The translations under genes were made by a program, and so were the position numbers. A stretch of DNA of 64,000 nt from an uncultured Verrucomicrobiales bacterium. GTDB taxonomy: Bacteria > Verrucomicrobiota > Verrucomicrobiia > Verrucomicrobiales > Akkermansiaceae. This document shows, piece by piece, positions 25,184 through 33,936 of the stretch. Under the pieces are notes generated by a model that was not told the DNA's origin, ran no database searches, and worked only from the letters and a program-made list of their open reading frames with translations. The DNA lies in NCBI GenBank assembly GCA_937934595.1, contig CALGZA010000046.1, positions 20,011 to 84,010 of the forward strand, written 5' to 3'. Every line of letters begins with the position of its first letter. Position 1 is the first letter of the stretch.

Positions 25184-26275
25184 TTATTGCAAGCCTGCTT
25201 CAGCTAGGCGTTCTTCCATGGCAGCTTTTTGGAGGTTTTCTACAAATTCTGAGATGTCGCCGTTCATGATGCCGTCCATGTTATGGGAGGTGTGATTGAT
25301 GCGGTGATCTGTGACGCGAGATTGAGGGAAGTTGTAGGTGCGTATTTTTTCGGATCTGTCGCCAGAGCCTATTTGTGATTTTCTTTGAGCTGAATATTTT
25401 TCGGATTCTTCACGGACTTTGGCTTCGTAGAGTTTTGAGCGCATGATTTGGAGTCCTATTTCGCGGTTCTGAGTTTGGCTTCTTCCGTCTTGGCATTTTA
25501 CTTGTAGGCCGGTGGGTAGGTGAGTGATTTGGACGCAGGAGTCTGTGGTGTTAACGTGCTGACCTCCTGAACCGCCTGAGCGTGTTGCTTGGATGTGGAG
25601 GTCTTCTTTTTTGAGTTCTATGTCAACTTCTTCTGCTTCTGGGAGGACGGCTACAGTGACAGTGGAAGTGTGGATTCTGCCTTGGGTTTCTGTGGCTGGG
25701 ACGCGCTGGACGCGGTGGACTCCTGATTCGTATTTAAGGAATCTGAATACTTCTTCGCCGGTTACTTTAAGGGTTACTTCTTTGAATCCTCCGACATCAG
25801 AGGGGCTGGTGTCTAGGACGGCTATTTTCCAGCCTCTGCTTGAGACGTAGCGTTCGTACATTTTCATGACTTCGGCAACGAAGAGGCTTGCTTCATCACC
25901 ACCAGCTCCTGCGCGGATTTCTACGAGGGCGTCACGGTCTTCGGTGGGGTCTCTGGGAAGAAGAGCGTATTGAACGTCTTGCGAGAGTTGTTTTATTTTG
26001 GCTTCGAGTGCTGGGATTTCTTCTTGTGCCATTTCTACGATTTCTTCGTCATCTTCTTTGAGGAGTTCTTGGTTATCGGTGAGGTTTTGTTTGCAGTTGG
26101 CTAGTTCATCCCACATTTCGAGTAGTTGCTTGAGTCTGCCGTGCTCGCGCATTGTCTCGGTAGCTTTTTTTTGGTCTGAGAATAGATCTGGGTCTGAGAT
26201 AGCTATCTCTACCTCTGCAAATCTTTGTTTGCGCATCTCAACTAAGGGTCCGTAATCCATGGGCAGAGACTCCAT
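25184..26275 (-). CDS. prfA: Peptide chain release factor 1
   Basis: A 363-residue RF1 that ends translation at UAA/UAG. The codon-recognition region has VQRVPATETQGRIHTSTVTV (PAT motif typical of RF1, not SPF of RF2), and the catalytic GGQ is in TRSGGSGGQHVNTTDSCVQI. DNF-like C-terminal parts SEKIRTYNFPQSRVTDHRIN are complete. The start used is ATG at 26275; another in-frame ATG six codons later gives MDYGPLVEMRKQRF and is equally possible. First gene of the prfA-prmC unit. Confidence 0.97.
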   Translation of the reverse strand: MESLPMDYGPLVEMRKQRFAEVEIAISDPDLFSDQKKATETMREHGRLKQLLEMWDELANCKQNLTDNQELLKEDDEEIVEMAQEEIPALEAKIKQLSQDVQYALLPRDPTEDRDALVEIRAGAGGDEASLFVAEVMKMYERYVSSRGWKIAVLDTSPSDVGGFKEVTLKVTGEEVFRFLKYESGVHRVQRVPATETQGRIHTSTVTVAVLPEAEEVDIELKKEDLHIQATRSGGSGGQHVNTTDSCVQITHLPTGLQVKCQDGRSQTQNREIGLQIMRSKLYEAKVREESEKYSAQRKSQIGSGDRSEKIRTYNFPQSRVTDHRINHTSHNMDGIMNGDISEFVENLQKAAMEERLAEAGLQ

Positions 26276-26385
26276 GGTGTGGATTGAAGGTGCAAGAATA
26301 AATATGTTCTAAGTTGCGATTATCGTGTTTCTTTGGTGGAGGTTTGTTGATGTTGGTGTATGATTGCGAGATTATGATATTTGAG

Positions 26386-27261
26386 ATGAAGTATTTTTGG
26401 GTTCTTATGGGTATGAGTGTGTTGTGTTGTTTGCCATGTGAGGCACAGAAGAAGTCTCCCTTACAGGCATCGTATATGCATCAATTTGGTGGTGATGATG
26501 GTGGTGGTTCAGTGACTGTTGATAGGTGGAGTATGCGTGGTGGGGTTCCGTTGATTCTTGATGATGGTAATTTGTTGGCTCTTGGTTTTCGGTATTCAAT
26601 GAGTGATTATGATTTTGATGGGACATTAGCGGAGTGGGGGAGAGTCAATAGGGGGATGCTGGGTTTGGCGTCACGCTGGAGGGTAAATGATGAGTGGTTG
26701 TGGGGTAATTATGGGGCTGTAGGGTTTGCGGCGGAGGAGGGAGCTCGAGTTGAGGATGGTATAAGCTTTAGTTTTGTGAGTATGGGTGAATATAGATTTA
26801 GTGATCGGTTGATGATGGGGCCTGGGGTTGGTGTTTCGGGCAAGATTGATAGGGGAATGAGTATTTTTCCTGTAATTGCTATAAAGTGGGATATTTCTGA
26901 TGAATGGATGTTGGCTTCTGGGCCATCTGAGGTGGCGGAGACTGGAGCGAATTTGTATTTGGATTATAGGCCTAGGGTTTTGGGTGATAGGTGGGTGTTT
27001 TCCGTTGGTGGGTCTTTTGGTAGTCAATCGTTTAAATTGGATGCTAGTCATAGCGGTGCGCCTGAGTCAGGAGAGGAGAAGTTGGGGACGGCTTATGCTG
27101 CTGCTAGTTATCAATTGGAGCGTGGGTTGAAGTTTAGTTTGGTGAGCGGGTATCATTTTTATCAGAGTTATGAGACGTATGCGGGTGATGGAGGGGTGAT
27201 GAGTGAGGAGGATCTGGGAGGGTCTATGTTTGTTGGTGTTTCTGTGGGTGTTGATTTCTAG
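26386..27261 (+). CDS. Outer-membrane beta-barrel protein (DUF6268-like)
   Basis: A 291-residue secreted protein. The ATG at 26386 gives a signal peptide (MKYFWVLMGMSVLCCLPCEA, cleavage near CEA-QKK); the frame is open further up but adds hydrophobic non-signal sequence. The rest alternates Gly/aromatic strands: ASYMHQFGGDDGGGSVTVDR, NLLALGFRYSMSDYDFDG, WLWGNYGAVGFAAEEG, VFSVGGSFGSQSFKLDAS and a terminal FVGVSVGVDF ending in Phe. This fits a ~12-14 strand barrel as in DUF6268 proteins of Verrucomicrobia. Role unknown. It ends 213 bases before the ribosomal block. Confidence 0.7.
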   Translation: MKYFWVLMGMSVLCCLPCEAQKKSPLQASYMHQFGGDDGGGSVTVDRWSMRGGVPLILDDGNLLALGFRYSMSDYDFDGTLAEWGRVNRGMLGLASRWRVNDEWLWGNYGAVGFAAEEGARVEDGISFSFVSMGEYRFSDRLMMGPGVGVSGKIDRGMSIFPVIAIKWDISDEWMLASGPSEVAETGANLYLDYRPRVLGDRWVFSVGGSFGSQSFKLDASHSGAPESGEEKLGTAYAAASYQLERGLKFSLVSGYHFYQSYETYAGDGGVMSEEDLGGSMFVGVSVGVDF

Positions 27262-27474
27262 TTTGTTGGTTTTATGTATTTTATGATGTGGTTTCGTTTT
27301 GATGTAAATTAGGAGGTGTGGAGTCAAAAAAACAAAAAATTGAGCGATTTCGCTTGTGGAGTTGACGTGATTGGGTTATGTCCCGCGTCCGCCTGAGGTG
27401 TATCACTATGAATTCACTGAAGGATAGCGCTTAAGCTAGCATTAAATATAACATTTAAGCTGACCCGCAAAATT

Positions 27475-28041
27475 ATGAAACCAAGCATGCAAACATATTA
27501 CGAGGATACAGTCCGCGCAGCTCTTACAAAAGAGCTCGGCTGCACCAATCCTCACGAGGTGCCCGCACTAGAGAAGATCGTTGTGACCACACATTGTGGT
27601 AAAGCGACTGACCGCAAGCAGGCAGTAGAAGATTCCGTTGAGGAGATAGCTAAAATCACAGGCCAGAAGCCATCTGTATCTTACGCACGTAAGTCAGTTG
27701 CTAACTTCAAGGTTCGTGAAGGTGAGGCAGTAGGAGCCCGTGTTACACTAAGAGGTAATACAATGTGGGAATTCCTTGATCGTTTCATTCATGTGACGGC
27801 TCCAAACATCCGTGACTTTCGCGGTATTTCATCTAAGAGTTTTGATGGTAAGGGTAACTACGCAGTGGGTATCCCAGATCAGTCAATTTTCCCAGAGGTT
27901 GAGCTAGACAAGATTAAGCGTGAGATCGGATTTGATCTTATTTTCGTAACTTCAGCTACTAATGATGAAGCGGGGCGTGCGTTGCTTTCAGCGCTCGGGA
28001 TGCCTTATCGTGTGCACAAGAAGGAAGATTCAGTGGCTTAA
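27475..28041 (+). CDS. rplE: 50S ribosomal protein L5
   Basis: A 188-residue L5, which binds 5S rRNA. Blocks: MQTYYEDTVRAALTKELG, VPALEKIVVTTHCGKATDRK, ITGQKPSVSYARKSVANFK, REGEAVGARVTLRGNTMWEF, NIRDFRGISSKSFDGKGNY and IFPEVELDKIKREIGFD. First gene of a seven-member block. L14 and L24, normally just upstream, are absent; the gene in front is an outer-membrane barrel. Codon use is markedly C/A-rich compared with its neighbours, as for highly expressed genes. Confidence 0.97.
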   Translation: MKPSMQTYYEDTVRAALTKELGCTNPHEVPALEKIVVTTHCGKATDRKQAVEDSVEEIAKITGQKPSVSYARKSVANFKVREGEAVGARVTLRGNTMWEFLDRFIHVTAPNIRDFRGISSKSFDGKGNYAVGIPDQSIFPEVELDKIKREIGFDLIFVTSATNDEAGRALLSALGMPYRVHKKEDSVA

Positions 28042-28084
28042 TTGCCTTCATTTAACAATTTTAATTTAGAAAAGGATAAATATT

Positions 28085-28486
28085 ATGGCAGTACTCAGTG
28101 ACCCAGTATCCGACTTTATTACACGTTTGAAGAATGCTTCGAATGCAGGTAATGAGTCATTCACAGCTCCATTCTCTAAGATGAAAGCGGAGATCGCTAG
28201 GATTCTTACGGAAGAAGGCTACATTTGGAACTACGAAACCAAGACTGATGGGAAGTTCCCGGAGATTCTTGTAAAGGTTAAATACTCAGACGCGGGTGAA
28301 GCAGTGCTTCAGGATGTGAAGAGGGTATCTAAGCCAGGACTTCGTCAGTATGTTAATGCGTCAGAGATGCCGCGTGTTCTCAGTGGTTTAGGTATCGCGA
28401 TCATCTCTACTTCGAAAGGATTGATGACCGGTCAGAAGGCACGTAAAGCAAAGCTTGGTGGTGAGCACATCGCTAATGTTTGGTAG
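28085..28486 (+). CDS. rpsH: 30S ribosomal protein S8
   Basis: A 133-residue S8, an early assembly protein that binds central 16S rRNA and, in E. coli, represses the spc operon. Blocks: DPVSDFITRLKNASNAGNES, MKAEIARILTEEGYIWNYE, RVSKPGLRQYVNASEMPRVL and GLGIAIISTSKGLMTGQKAR, ending GGEHIANVW. It follows rplE after 43 bases with no S14 gene between them. Confidence 0.98.
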   Translation: MAVLSDPVSDFITRLKNASNAGNESFTAPFSKMKAEIARILTEEGYIWNYETKTDGKFPEILVKVKYSDAGEAVLQDVKRVSKPGLRQYVNASEMPRVLSGLGIAIISTSKGLMTGQKARKAKLGGEHIANVW

Positions 28487-28518
28487 TCAACATTTAATCA
28501 ACTAAAGTAGATAAAATT

Positions 28519-29058
28519 ATGTCACGCGTAGGATTAAAAACAATCACACTACCTGAGAAGGTTACTGTATCTGATAAGAACAGTCTCATAACTGTGGAGG
28601 GGCCTAAAGGGAAGCTCGAATATCAGCTTCCGTTAGGGATTAGCCTCAAGCAGGAGGACGGAACACTAACCGTTCAGAGGGCGACTGAAGGTCGTTCACA
28701 CAGGGCGCTTCACGGCACAGCTCGTAGTCTCATTCAGAATATGATCATTGGAGTAACTGATGGTTATAGCAAGGATCTAGAGATTTTAGGAGTTGGTTTC
28801 CGTGCGGCAGTTAAGGGCGCGGTCCTTGATTTAAGTCTTGGTAAGTCACACCCTATTCTTCACCCTATTCCAGAGGGAGTTAAAGTCACAGTTGCTGATA
28901 ACACTAAACTGAAGGTTGAGGGGATCGATAAGCAGGAAGTAGGGCAGTTTGCCGCTGAGGTGCGCGCCTATTACAAGCCAGAGCCTTATAAGGGTAAAGG
29001 TGTCCGTTATGTTGGCGAATACGTTCGTCGTAAGGCAGGTAAGAGCGTTGGTAAATAA
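28519..29058 (+). CDS. rplF: 50S ribosomal protein L6
   Basis: A 179-residue L6. Blocks: SRVGLKTITLPEKVTVSDKN, VEGPKGKLEYQLPLGISLKQ, SHRALHGTARSLIQNMIIGV, GYSKDLEILGVGFRAAVKG and the C-terminal PYKGKGVRYVGEYVRRKAGK, all typical. L6 lies near the factor-binding site of the large subunit. Spacing to S8 is 32 bases, to L18 46 bases. Confidence 0.98.
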   Translation: MSRVGLKTITLPEKVTVSDKNSLITVEGPKGKLEYQLPLGISLKQEDGTLTVQRATEGRSHRALHGTARSLIQNMIIGVTDGYSKDLEILGVGFRAAVKGAVLDLSLGKSHPILHPIPEGVKVTVADNTKLKVEGIDKQEVGQFAAEVRAYYKPEPYKGKGVRYVGEYVRRKAGKSVGK

Positions 29059-29104
29059 CCGGTGCACACCATTACAATTATAATCTCAAACTGAAAATCA
29101 GAAA

Positions 29105-29461
29105 ATGAGCACACTCAATCGTAAGAAAGTCCGCCAGCGTATTCACCGCCGTATCAGAAAGAAGCTTTCTGGCACAGCTGAACGTCCACGCTTAGCGGTA
29201 AATTATTCAAATCAACACATCTATGCGCAGGTTATAGATGATGTAACGGGAACCACACTATGTGCGGCTTCTAGTCTAGATAAGTCCATTGAAAAGGGAT
29301 CTTCTAATGCTGCTACAGCGGCTAAGGTAGGATCACTGGTAGCGGAGAAAGCAAAGGGAAAGAATATAGAAGCTGTGGTTTTTGATCGCGGCGGTCATCT
29401 TTTCCACGGTAAAATCAAATCACTCGCTGACGCAGCACGTGAGGCAGGACTTAAATTCTAA
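29105..29461 (+). CDS. rplR: 50S ribosomal protein L18
   Basis: A 118-residue L18, partner of L5 on 5S rRNA. The N-terminal RNA-binding tail is [20 protein letters not shown], then [40 protein letters not shown] and the end [20 protein letters not shown]. Length normal; 14 bases before rpsE. Confidence 0.98.
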   Translation: MSTLNRKKVRQRIHRRIRKKLSGTAERPRLAVNYSNQHIYAQVIDDVTGTTLCAASSLDKSIEKGSSNAATAAKVGSLVAEKAKGKNIEAVVFDRGGHLFHGKIKSLADAAREAGLKF

Positions 29462-29475
29462 TCAATCACGAAACA

Positions 29476-30192
29476 ATGTCTGAAAATAAAGAAAATACAC
29501 CAGCGGGAGAAACACCAGCAGCTGAGGCTAAGCCAGCGGAAGCGGCAGTGACTCCAGCAGCAGCACCAGCAGCAGCGGCAGCAACTCCTGCTGCAGCTAC
29601 GCCAGCGACAAACGAACGTCCGCAAAGAGGTGGGCGTGGCGGTCAGGGCGGTAAGGGAGGGCGTAAAGAGCGTCCACCACGTCAAGCTCCGGCTAAGCCT
29701 AAGACCGAAGATGGTGTTGAGTTAGTAGAGAAAGTGGTATTTATCAATCGCTGTGCGAAGGTAGTAAAAGGTGGACGCCGATTCAGCTTCTCTGCCCTTC
29801 TTGTATCTGGTACTGGCGAAGGTCGTGTTGGAGTAGGATTTGGTAAGGCTAATGAAGTAGCGGAGTGTATTCGTAAGGCTAGTATAGACTCACGCCGTCA
29901 GCTTCACCGTATTTCACTAGTTGATAACAGGACAATACCTCATGAGACTTATGCTGAGCATGGTGGTGGTAAGGTTCTTCTAAAGCCAGCTGTTCCAGGA
30001 ACTGGAGTTATAGCGGGTGGAGGAATGCGTGCTGTTTGTGAAGCTGTGGGCATCAAGGATGTTCTAGCTAAGTCACTAGGTTCTAACAATCATGCTAACG
30101 TTGTGAAGGCGACCATAGAGGCACTTAAGACACTGCGCACGCGTGAGCAGGTTCTTAAGTCACGTGGTCTTTACAAAGAGGAGGCACTTTAA
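29476..30192 (+). CDS. rpsE: 30S ribosomal protein S5 with long Ala/Pro- and Gly/Arg-rich N-terminal extension
   Basis: A 238-residue S5. The ordinary S5 domain begins near residue 82 ([20 protein letters not shown]) and continues [40 protein letters not shown] and [20 protein letters not shown]. In front of it is an extension of ~77 residues: ~45 rich in Ala, Pro, Glu and Thr, then an RGG-type stretch ([20 protein letters not shown]). E. coli S5 has about 167 residues. The extension continues in frame from a good ATG 14 bases after rplR, so it is likely translated. S5 shapes the mRNA entry site, where the tail would reach. Confidence 0.95.
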   Translation: MSENKENTPAGETPAAEAKPAEAAVTPAAAPAAAAATPAAATPATNERPQRGGRGGQGGKGGRKERPPRQAPAKPKTEDGVELVEKVVFINRCAKVVKGGRRFSFSALLVSGTGEGRVGVGFGKANEVAECIRKASIDSRRQLHRISLVDNRTIPHETYAEHGGGKVLLKPAVPGTGVIAGGGMRAVCEAVGIKDVLAKSLGSNNHANVVKATIEALKTLRTREQVLKSRGLYKEEAL

Positions 30193-30216
30193 TCTTAACT
30201 AATAGAAATTAATATT

Positions 30217-30657
30217 ATGAATCTTCATACAATGAAGCCTAACAAAGGCGCTACTCACAAGATCAAGCGTCTTGGTAAGGGTGAGAGCTCTGGCCAAGGT
30301 AAGACATCAGGTAAAGGACACAAGGGACAGAAGGCACGATCAGGAAGTGGCGTTCGCGTTGGTTTCGAGGGTGGTCAGATGCCTATTCACCGTCGTTTAC
30401 CAAAGCGTGGTTTCAACAACGTTCGTTTTGCGGACAAGGTTGTGGTGGTAAACACTGCGCATCTCGAGAAGTTTTTCGATGAGGGGGCAACTGTTAACGA
30501 GGAGTCACTCCGCGAGAGAGGTCTTGTTAAGGGAGCTTTTGATCAGATCAAGGTTCTTGGAAACGGTGTATTAAATAAGAAGCTCACAGTTTCAGTGAAT
30601 GCTGTATCAGCAGGAGCTAAGACTAAGATTGAGGCAGCAGGTGGAACGGTTTCATAA
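30217..30657 (+). CDS. rplO: 50S ribosomal protein L15
   Basis: A 146-residue L15. Blocks: LHTMKPNKGATHKIKRLGKG, SSGQGKTSGKGHKGQKARSG, VGFEGGQMPIHRRLPKRGFN and the C-terminal VSAGAKTKIEAAGGTVS. It follows rpsE by 24 bases; no L30 gene (rpmD) lies between them, as in Chlamydia. 179 bases separate it from secY. Confidence 0.98.
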   Translation: MNLHTMKPNKGATHKIKRLGKGESSGQGKTSGKGHKGQKARSGSGVRVGFEGGQMPIHRRLPKRGFNNVRFADKVVVVNTAHLEKFFDEGATVNEESLRERGLVKGAFDQIKVLGNGVLNKKLTVSVNAVSAGAKTKIEAAGGTVS

Positions 30658-30756
30658 CTGATTTTTTCTTGCTGAATCAAATTATTAAGTATTTCTAGCT
30701 GGTTAATTTGACAGTTAGTTCGCTAGATAGAGATACTTTTTACCATTTTTTGGTAG

Positions 30757-30785
30757 GGAAGTGCAGCTTTTAGAGTTGCACTTCC
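30757..30785 (+). promoter_or_regulatory. Hairpin in the rplO-secY spacer, attenuator or terminator-like
   Basis: GGAAGTGCA and TGCACTTCC form a perfect nine-base stem with an 11-base loop. Only two T follow before GCTGG, so it is not a classic terminator. It lies in an unusually long gap between rplO and secY and may reduce readthrough from the strongly expressed ribosomal genes into secY, or mark a processing site. Confidence 0.5.
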
Positions 30786-30836
30786 TTGCTGGTTTATTAC
30801 TAAACGTCCGAACAACTTTAAATTGATAAAAAAATA

Positions 30837-32351
30837 ATGATCTCCGCTTTTGCGAATACATGGAAAGTAGCTGAGCTACGTGAGCGAATTATCTTCACAT
30901 TGGTGATGATAGTTGTAGTGCGTCTTGGTGTATATATAACGATGCCTGGTATCGACTCGAATGTTATCGAGCAGTATACTGATTATAAGGAAGCACAGGG
31001 GTCTGAGGGAGGTAATATCCTGAATACGATGATCACTATATTCTCTGGAGGAGGGTTACAGCAGTTAGGTATTTTTGCACTTGGAATTATGCCTTACATT
31101 TCTGCGTCTATTTTGATGCAGTTGATGACTGCGGTTGTTCCTAAGATTTCTCGCTTGTCTAAGGAGGATGGTGGCCGCCAGAAGATCAATCAGTATACTC
31201 GATTCATTACTATAATAATTGCTTTGGTTCAGGGTGGATTCTTAGCGAATCAGGTTTATTCATCACCTGAAACTTTACCATTCTTTGCTGGGATTCAGGA
31301 AATGACTGGGGATTTGGTTTCTAGTGGTTATAGCAGGTTTACATTTATTGGTATCTTTACTTTAACGATAGTGGCGGGGACATTGCTTTTGATGTGGATA
31401 GGTGATCAGATGACTGAGAATGGTATAGGTAATGGAACTTCTATCATTATAACGGTAAACATTATATCGTCACTACCTTCTGCTCTTGCTGTATTATGGG
31501 ATACGCTCATAGTTAACGAGAGTATGGGTGGGCCTATTTTTGCGGTAGGTCTCTTCGCGTTCTTAATATTTATTGTTGCTGCTACGATAGCGTTGACTCA
31601 GGGTCAGCGTAGGATAGCGATTCAGTATGCGAAGCGCACGCAGGGTAGGAAGCAGACTGGTGGGAATACACAATATTTGCCATTGAAGATTAACTATGCG
31701 AACGTGATGCCTATTATTTTTGCTACGGCGATACTAGGAATCCCTGCTGTTCTTGCACAGATGGTATTTAGTGGAGCAGAGTGGACGGTAACTATGGGTG
31801 AGATTTTAGCACAAGATAGTTTATGGTATTATGTGATAGCGGGAGCTATGATCTTTTTCTTCTCTTATTTCTGGGTGGCTACGATGTTCAATCCTTCTGA
31901 GATATCTGAGAATTTAAAGCGAGGTGGTGGTTATATTCCGGGGATCAGGCCTGGGCAGCCAACGGCTAAGTTTTTAGATTTCACGATGACTAGGTTGACC
32001 TTTGCAGGTGCGGTATTTCTTACTGTAATATTTGTTCTTCCTTGGATTATTTCCCAGATGCCGCGAGGTATAATAGGTAAGCCACTGGATGGTCAGGTGA
32101 CTCAGTTCTTTGGTGGCACGAGTTTGCTTATTATGGTAGGTGTTATACTTGATGTGATGCGTCAGGTTGAGACTCATCTACTGCAGAAGAACTACGATGG
32201 ATTCCTCAGGAAGGGTAAGATTAAGGGTCGTCAAGAGCGTAAGCAGTTGAATGCTGCTAATAAGGCGAGTAACAATATGGTTTACTTAATGGTGGTGATA
32301 GCGATTCTCTTTATTCTAGGGATAGTTGCATTATCTATTTCTAAGGGTTAA
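30837..32351 (+). CDS. secY: Preprotein translocase subunit SecY
   Basis: A 504-residue channel subunit of the Sec translocon, longer than E. coli SecY (443). Ten membrane segments are apparent; blocks GIMPYISASILMQLMTAVVP, GNGTSIIITVNIISSLPSAL, YAKRTQGRKQTGGNTQYLPL and NPSEISENLKRGGGYIPGIR-type (the cytoplasmic loop that contacts SecA/ribosome). The first periplasmic loop contains an enlarged region (QYTDYKEAQGSEGGNILNTM) after TM1, and other loops are slightly longer. It follows rplO and precedes adk-map, the usual order. Confidence 0.96.
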   Translation: MISAFANTWKVAELRERIIFTLVMIVVVRLGVYITMPGIDSNVIEQYTDYKEAQGSEGGNILNTMITIFSGGGLQQLGIFALGIMPYISASILMQLMTAVVPKISRLSKEDGGRQKINQYTRFITIIIALVQGGFLANQVYSSPETLPFFAGIQEMTGDLVSSGYSRFTFIGIFTLTIVAGTLLLMWIGDQMTENGIGNGTSIIITVNIISSLPSALAVLWDTLIVNESMGGPIFAVGLFAFLIFIVAATIALTQGQRRIAIQYAKRTQGRKQTGGNTQYLPLKINYANVMPIIFATAILGIPAVLAQMVFSGAEWTVTMGEILAQDSLWYYVIAGAMIFFFSYFWVATMFNPSEISENLKRGGGYIPGIRPGQPTAKFLDFTMTRLTFAGAVFLTVIFVLPWIISQMPRGIIGKPLDGQVTQFFGGTSLLIMVGVILDVMRQVETHLLQKNYDGFLRKGKIKGRQERKQLNAANKASNNMVYLMVVIAILFILGIVALSISKG

Positions 32352-32388
32352 TTTGTTACGACTCATTATTTATTTTAAGACTTTTATG

Positions 32389-32425
32389 AGTGGTCGTCCC
32401 AGTAATGGTTCGGCCACTATTTTTT
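32389..32425 (+). terminator. Terminator-like hairpin between secY and adk
   Basis: AGTGGTCG at 32389-32396 pairs with CGGCCACT at 32411-32418 (one G-U), loop of 14 bases, followed by ATTTTTT. It lies 38 bases after secY and 23 bases before adk, so adk-map probably has its own promoter or depends on partial readthrough. Confidence 0.65.
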
Positions 32426-32447
32426 AGCAGATCTATTATAGAGTTCG

Positions 32448-33077
32448 ATGAAGGATAAGAATGTGATTTTATTAGGGCCACCAGCGAGTGGTAAGGGGAC
32501 ACAGGCGCGGCAGTTGGCTGGTTATTTAGGAGTTCCGTGTTTGGGTACTGGGAAGTTGCTTCGTGACGAGATAGAGCGTGAGACGGCTGTGGGACTAGAG
32601 GCTAAGGGTTATATAGAGGGTGGTAGCTATGTTCCTGATGCGGTGATTTTAGCGATGGTTGAGTCATGGTTAGGGGAGAATGTTGATGGTTGGTTGATGG
32701 ATGGTTTTCCGCGTACTATACCACAGGCAGAGGCTCTGCAGGAGTCTGCTATTCCGCCAAGCCGCGTGATAGTTCTGGATGTTCCGCGGGGGGATCTGGA
32801 ATTAAGGATTACTAGGAGGCGGGAGTGTACGGGGTGCGGGGTGACTTTTGCGGTGGATCATCTTGATGAGGTTATTTGTCCTGATTGTAAGACGCCTACT
32901 TTGGTATCGCGAGCTGATGATGCATTGGATAGTTTTAAGGTTAGATATGAGAATTATGAGGAGCTTACTGTTCCTTTGTTTGATTACTATGAGGGTTTGG
33001 GTATGTTAGATAGGGTGGATGGGACGCAGTCTCCTGATGAGGTTTTTGCTGAGATTTTAAAGTTAGTGGGAGGTTAA
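32448..33077 (+). CDS. adk: Adenylate kinase with zinc-type LID
   Basis: A 209-residue adenylate kinase (ATP + AMP to 2 ADP). P-loop GPPASGKGTQARQLA; AMP site GTGKLLRDEIERET and DGFPRTIPQAEAL. The LID carries four cysteines, CTGC and CPDC at about residues 127-147, the zinc-binding form seen in many Gram-positives and PVC bacteria. Start ATG at 32448, preceded by the secY-adk terminator-like hairpin. The gene is followed by map after 12 bases, as in classical spc-type operons. Confidence 0.96.
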   Translation: MKDKNVILLGPPASGKGTQARQLAGYLGVPCLGTGKLLRDEIERETAVGLEAKGYIEGGSYVPDAVILAMVESWLGENVDGWLMDGFPRTIPQAEALQESAIPPSRVIVLDVPRGDLELRITRRRECTGCGVTFAVDHLDEVICPDCKTPTLVSRADDALDSFKVRYENYEELTVPLFDYYEGLGMLDRVDGTQSPDEVFAEILKLVGG

Positions 33078-33089
33078 GGGATACAAGTT

Positions 33090-33905
33090 ATGGGTAAGCG
33101 AAAGAAAAGGGGGAGAAATGGTATTATTATAAAGACTCCTGAGGAGGTATCTGAGATGCGGGTGGCTTGTGAGATGGCTAGTGAGATTCTGCAGTTGGTA
33201 GCAAAGTATATTTCTGTGGGGAAGACGACTAAGGAGGTAGATGAATATGCGGCTGAGTTGATGAAGGAGCGTGGGTGTAAGAGTGCTTTTTTGGGTTACC
33301 GTGGATTTCCTGCGTATACGTGTATTTCTCCAAATATAGAGGTGGTTCATGGTATAGGTAGTGATTACGTCATTAAGGATGGGGATATCATTAGTGTGGA
33401 TGTGGGGATAGTGAAGAATGGCTGGATAGGGGATAATGCGACTACTGTTGCGGTGGGGGATGTGGAGATAGAGACGAAGCGTCTTTTGGCTGTGACTGAG
33501 CAATCACTTTATGAGGCTCTATCTTTTGCGAGGGAGGGTGAGTTTTTAGGGGATTTGTGCGGTGCGGTGTCTGAGTATGCGGAGCCTTTTGGTTTTTCTG
33601 TGGTGAAGGAGTTTGTAGGGCATGGAGTGGGGCGAGATTTGCATGAGGAGCCGCAAGTTCCTAACTATAGGCCTCATGGTAAGACTCCGAGGTTAAAGGA
33701 GGGTATGGTATTGGCAGTAGAGCCGATGATTAATATAGGGACACCGAGGGTTAAGATCTTGGATGATGGGTGGACTGTGATAACTGGTGACAAAAAGAAT
33801 TCAGCTCATTTTGAGCATACGGTCTTAGTGACTAAGGATGGGCCGGATATTTTGACCGCACGACCGAGGGAGGCTACGCCTGAGATTTTAGGTATAGAGC
33901 TGTAG
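33090..33905 (+). CDS. map: Methionine aminopeptidase, type I
   Basis: A 271-residue enzyme that removes the start methionine from new proteins. Metal ligands of the pita-bread fold are seen: the Asp pair in SVDVGIVKNGWIGDNATT, His in EFVGHGVGRDLHEEPQVPNY, Glu in MVLAVEPMINIG and Glu in HFEHTVLVTKDGP. The active-site His is in EVVHGIGSD. The first ~10 residues (MGKRKKRGRNG) are a short basic extension that may contact rRNA. Tail RPREATPEILG is slightly longer than in E. coli. End of the ribosomal-secY run; rpsM, rpsK, rpoA and rplQ, which often follow, are not here. Confidence 0.96.
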   Translation: MGKRKKRGRNGIIIKTPEEVSEMRVACEMASEILQLVAKYISVGKTTKEVDEYAAELMKERGCKSAFLGYRGFPAYTCISPNIEVVHGIGSDYVIKDGDIISVDVGIVKNGWIGDNATTVAVGDVEIETKRLLAVTEQSLYEALSFAREGEFLGDLCGAVSEYAEPFGFSVVKEFVGHGVGRDLHEEPQVPNYRPHGKTPRLKEGMVLAVEPMINIGTPRVKILDDGWTVITGDKKNSAHFEHTVLVTKDGPDILTARPREATPEILGIEL

Positions 33906-33936
33906 GTTGGAATTTATAGGGCTTCACTTGGTGGGA

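Noticed and set aside
29476..29720. Possible frameshift or repeat expansion in rpsE
   Set aside because: The Ala-rich coding is not a simple tandem repeat (GCA, GCG and GCT codons mix) and the frame stays open into S5, so it is treated as a real extension.
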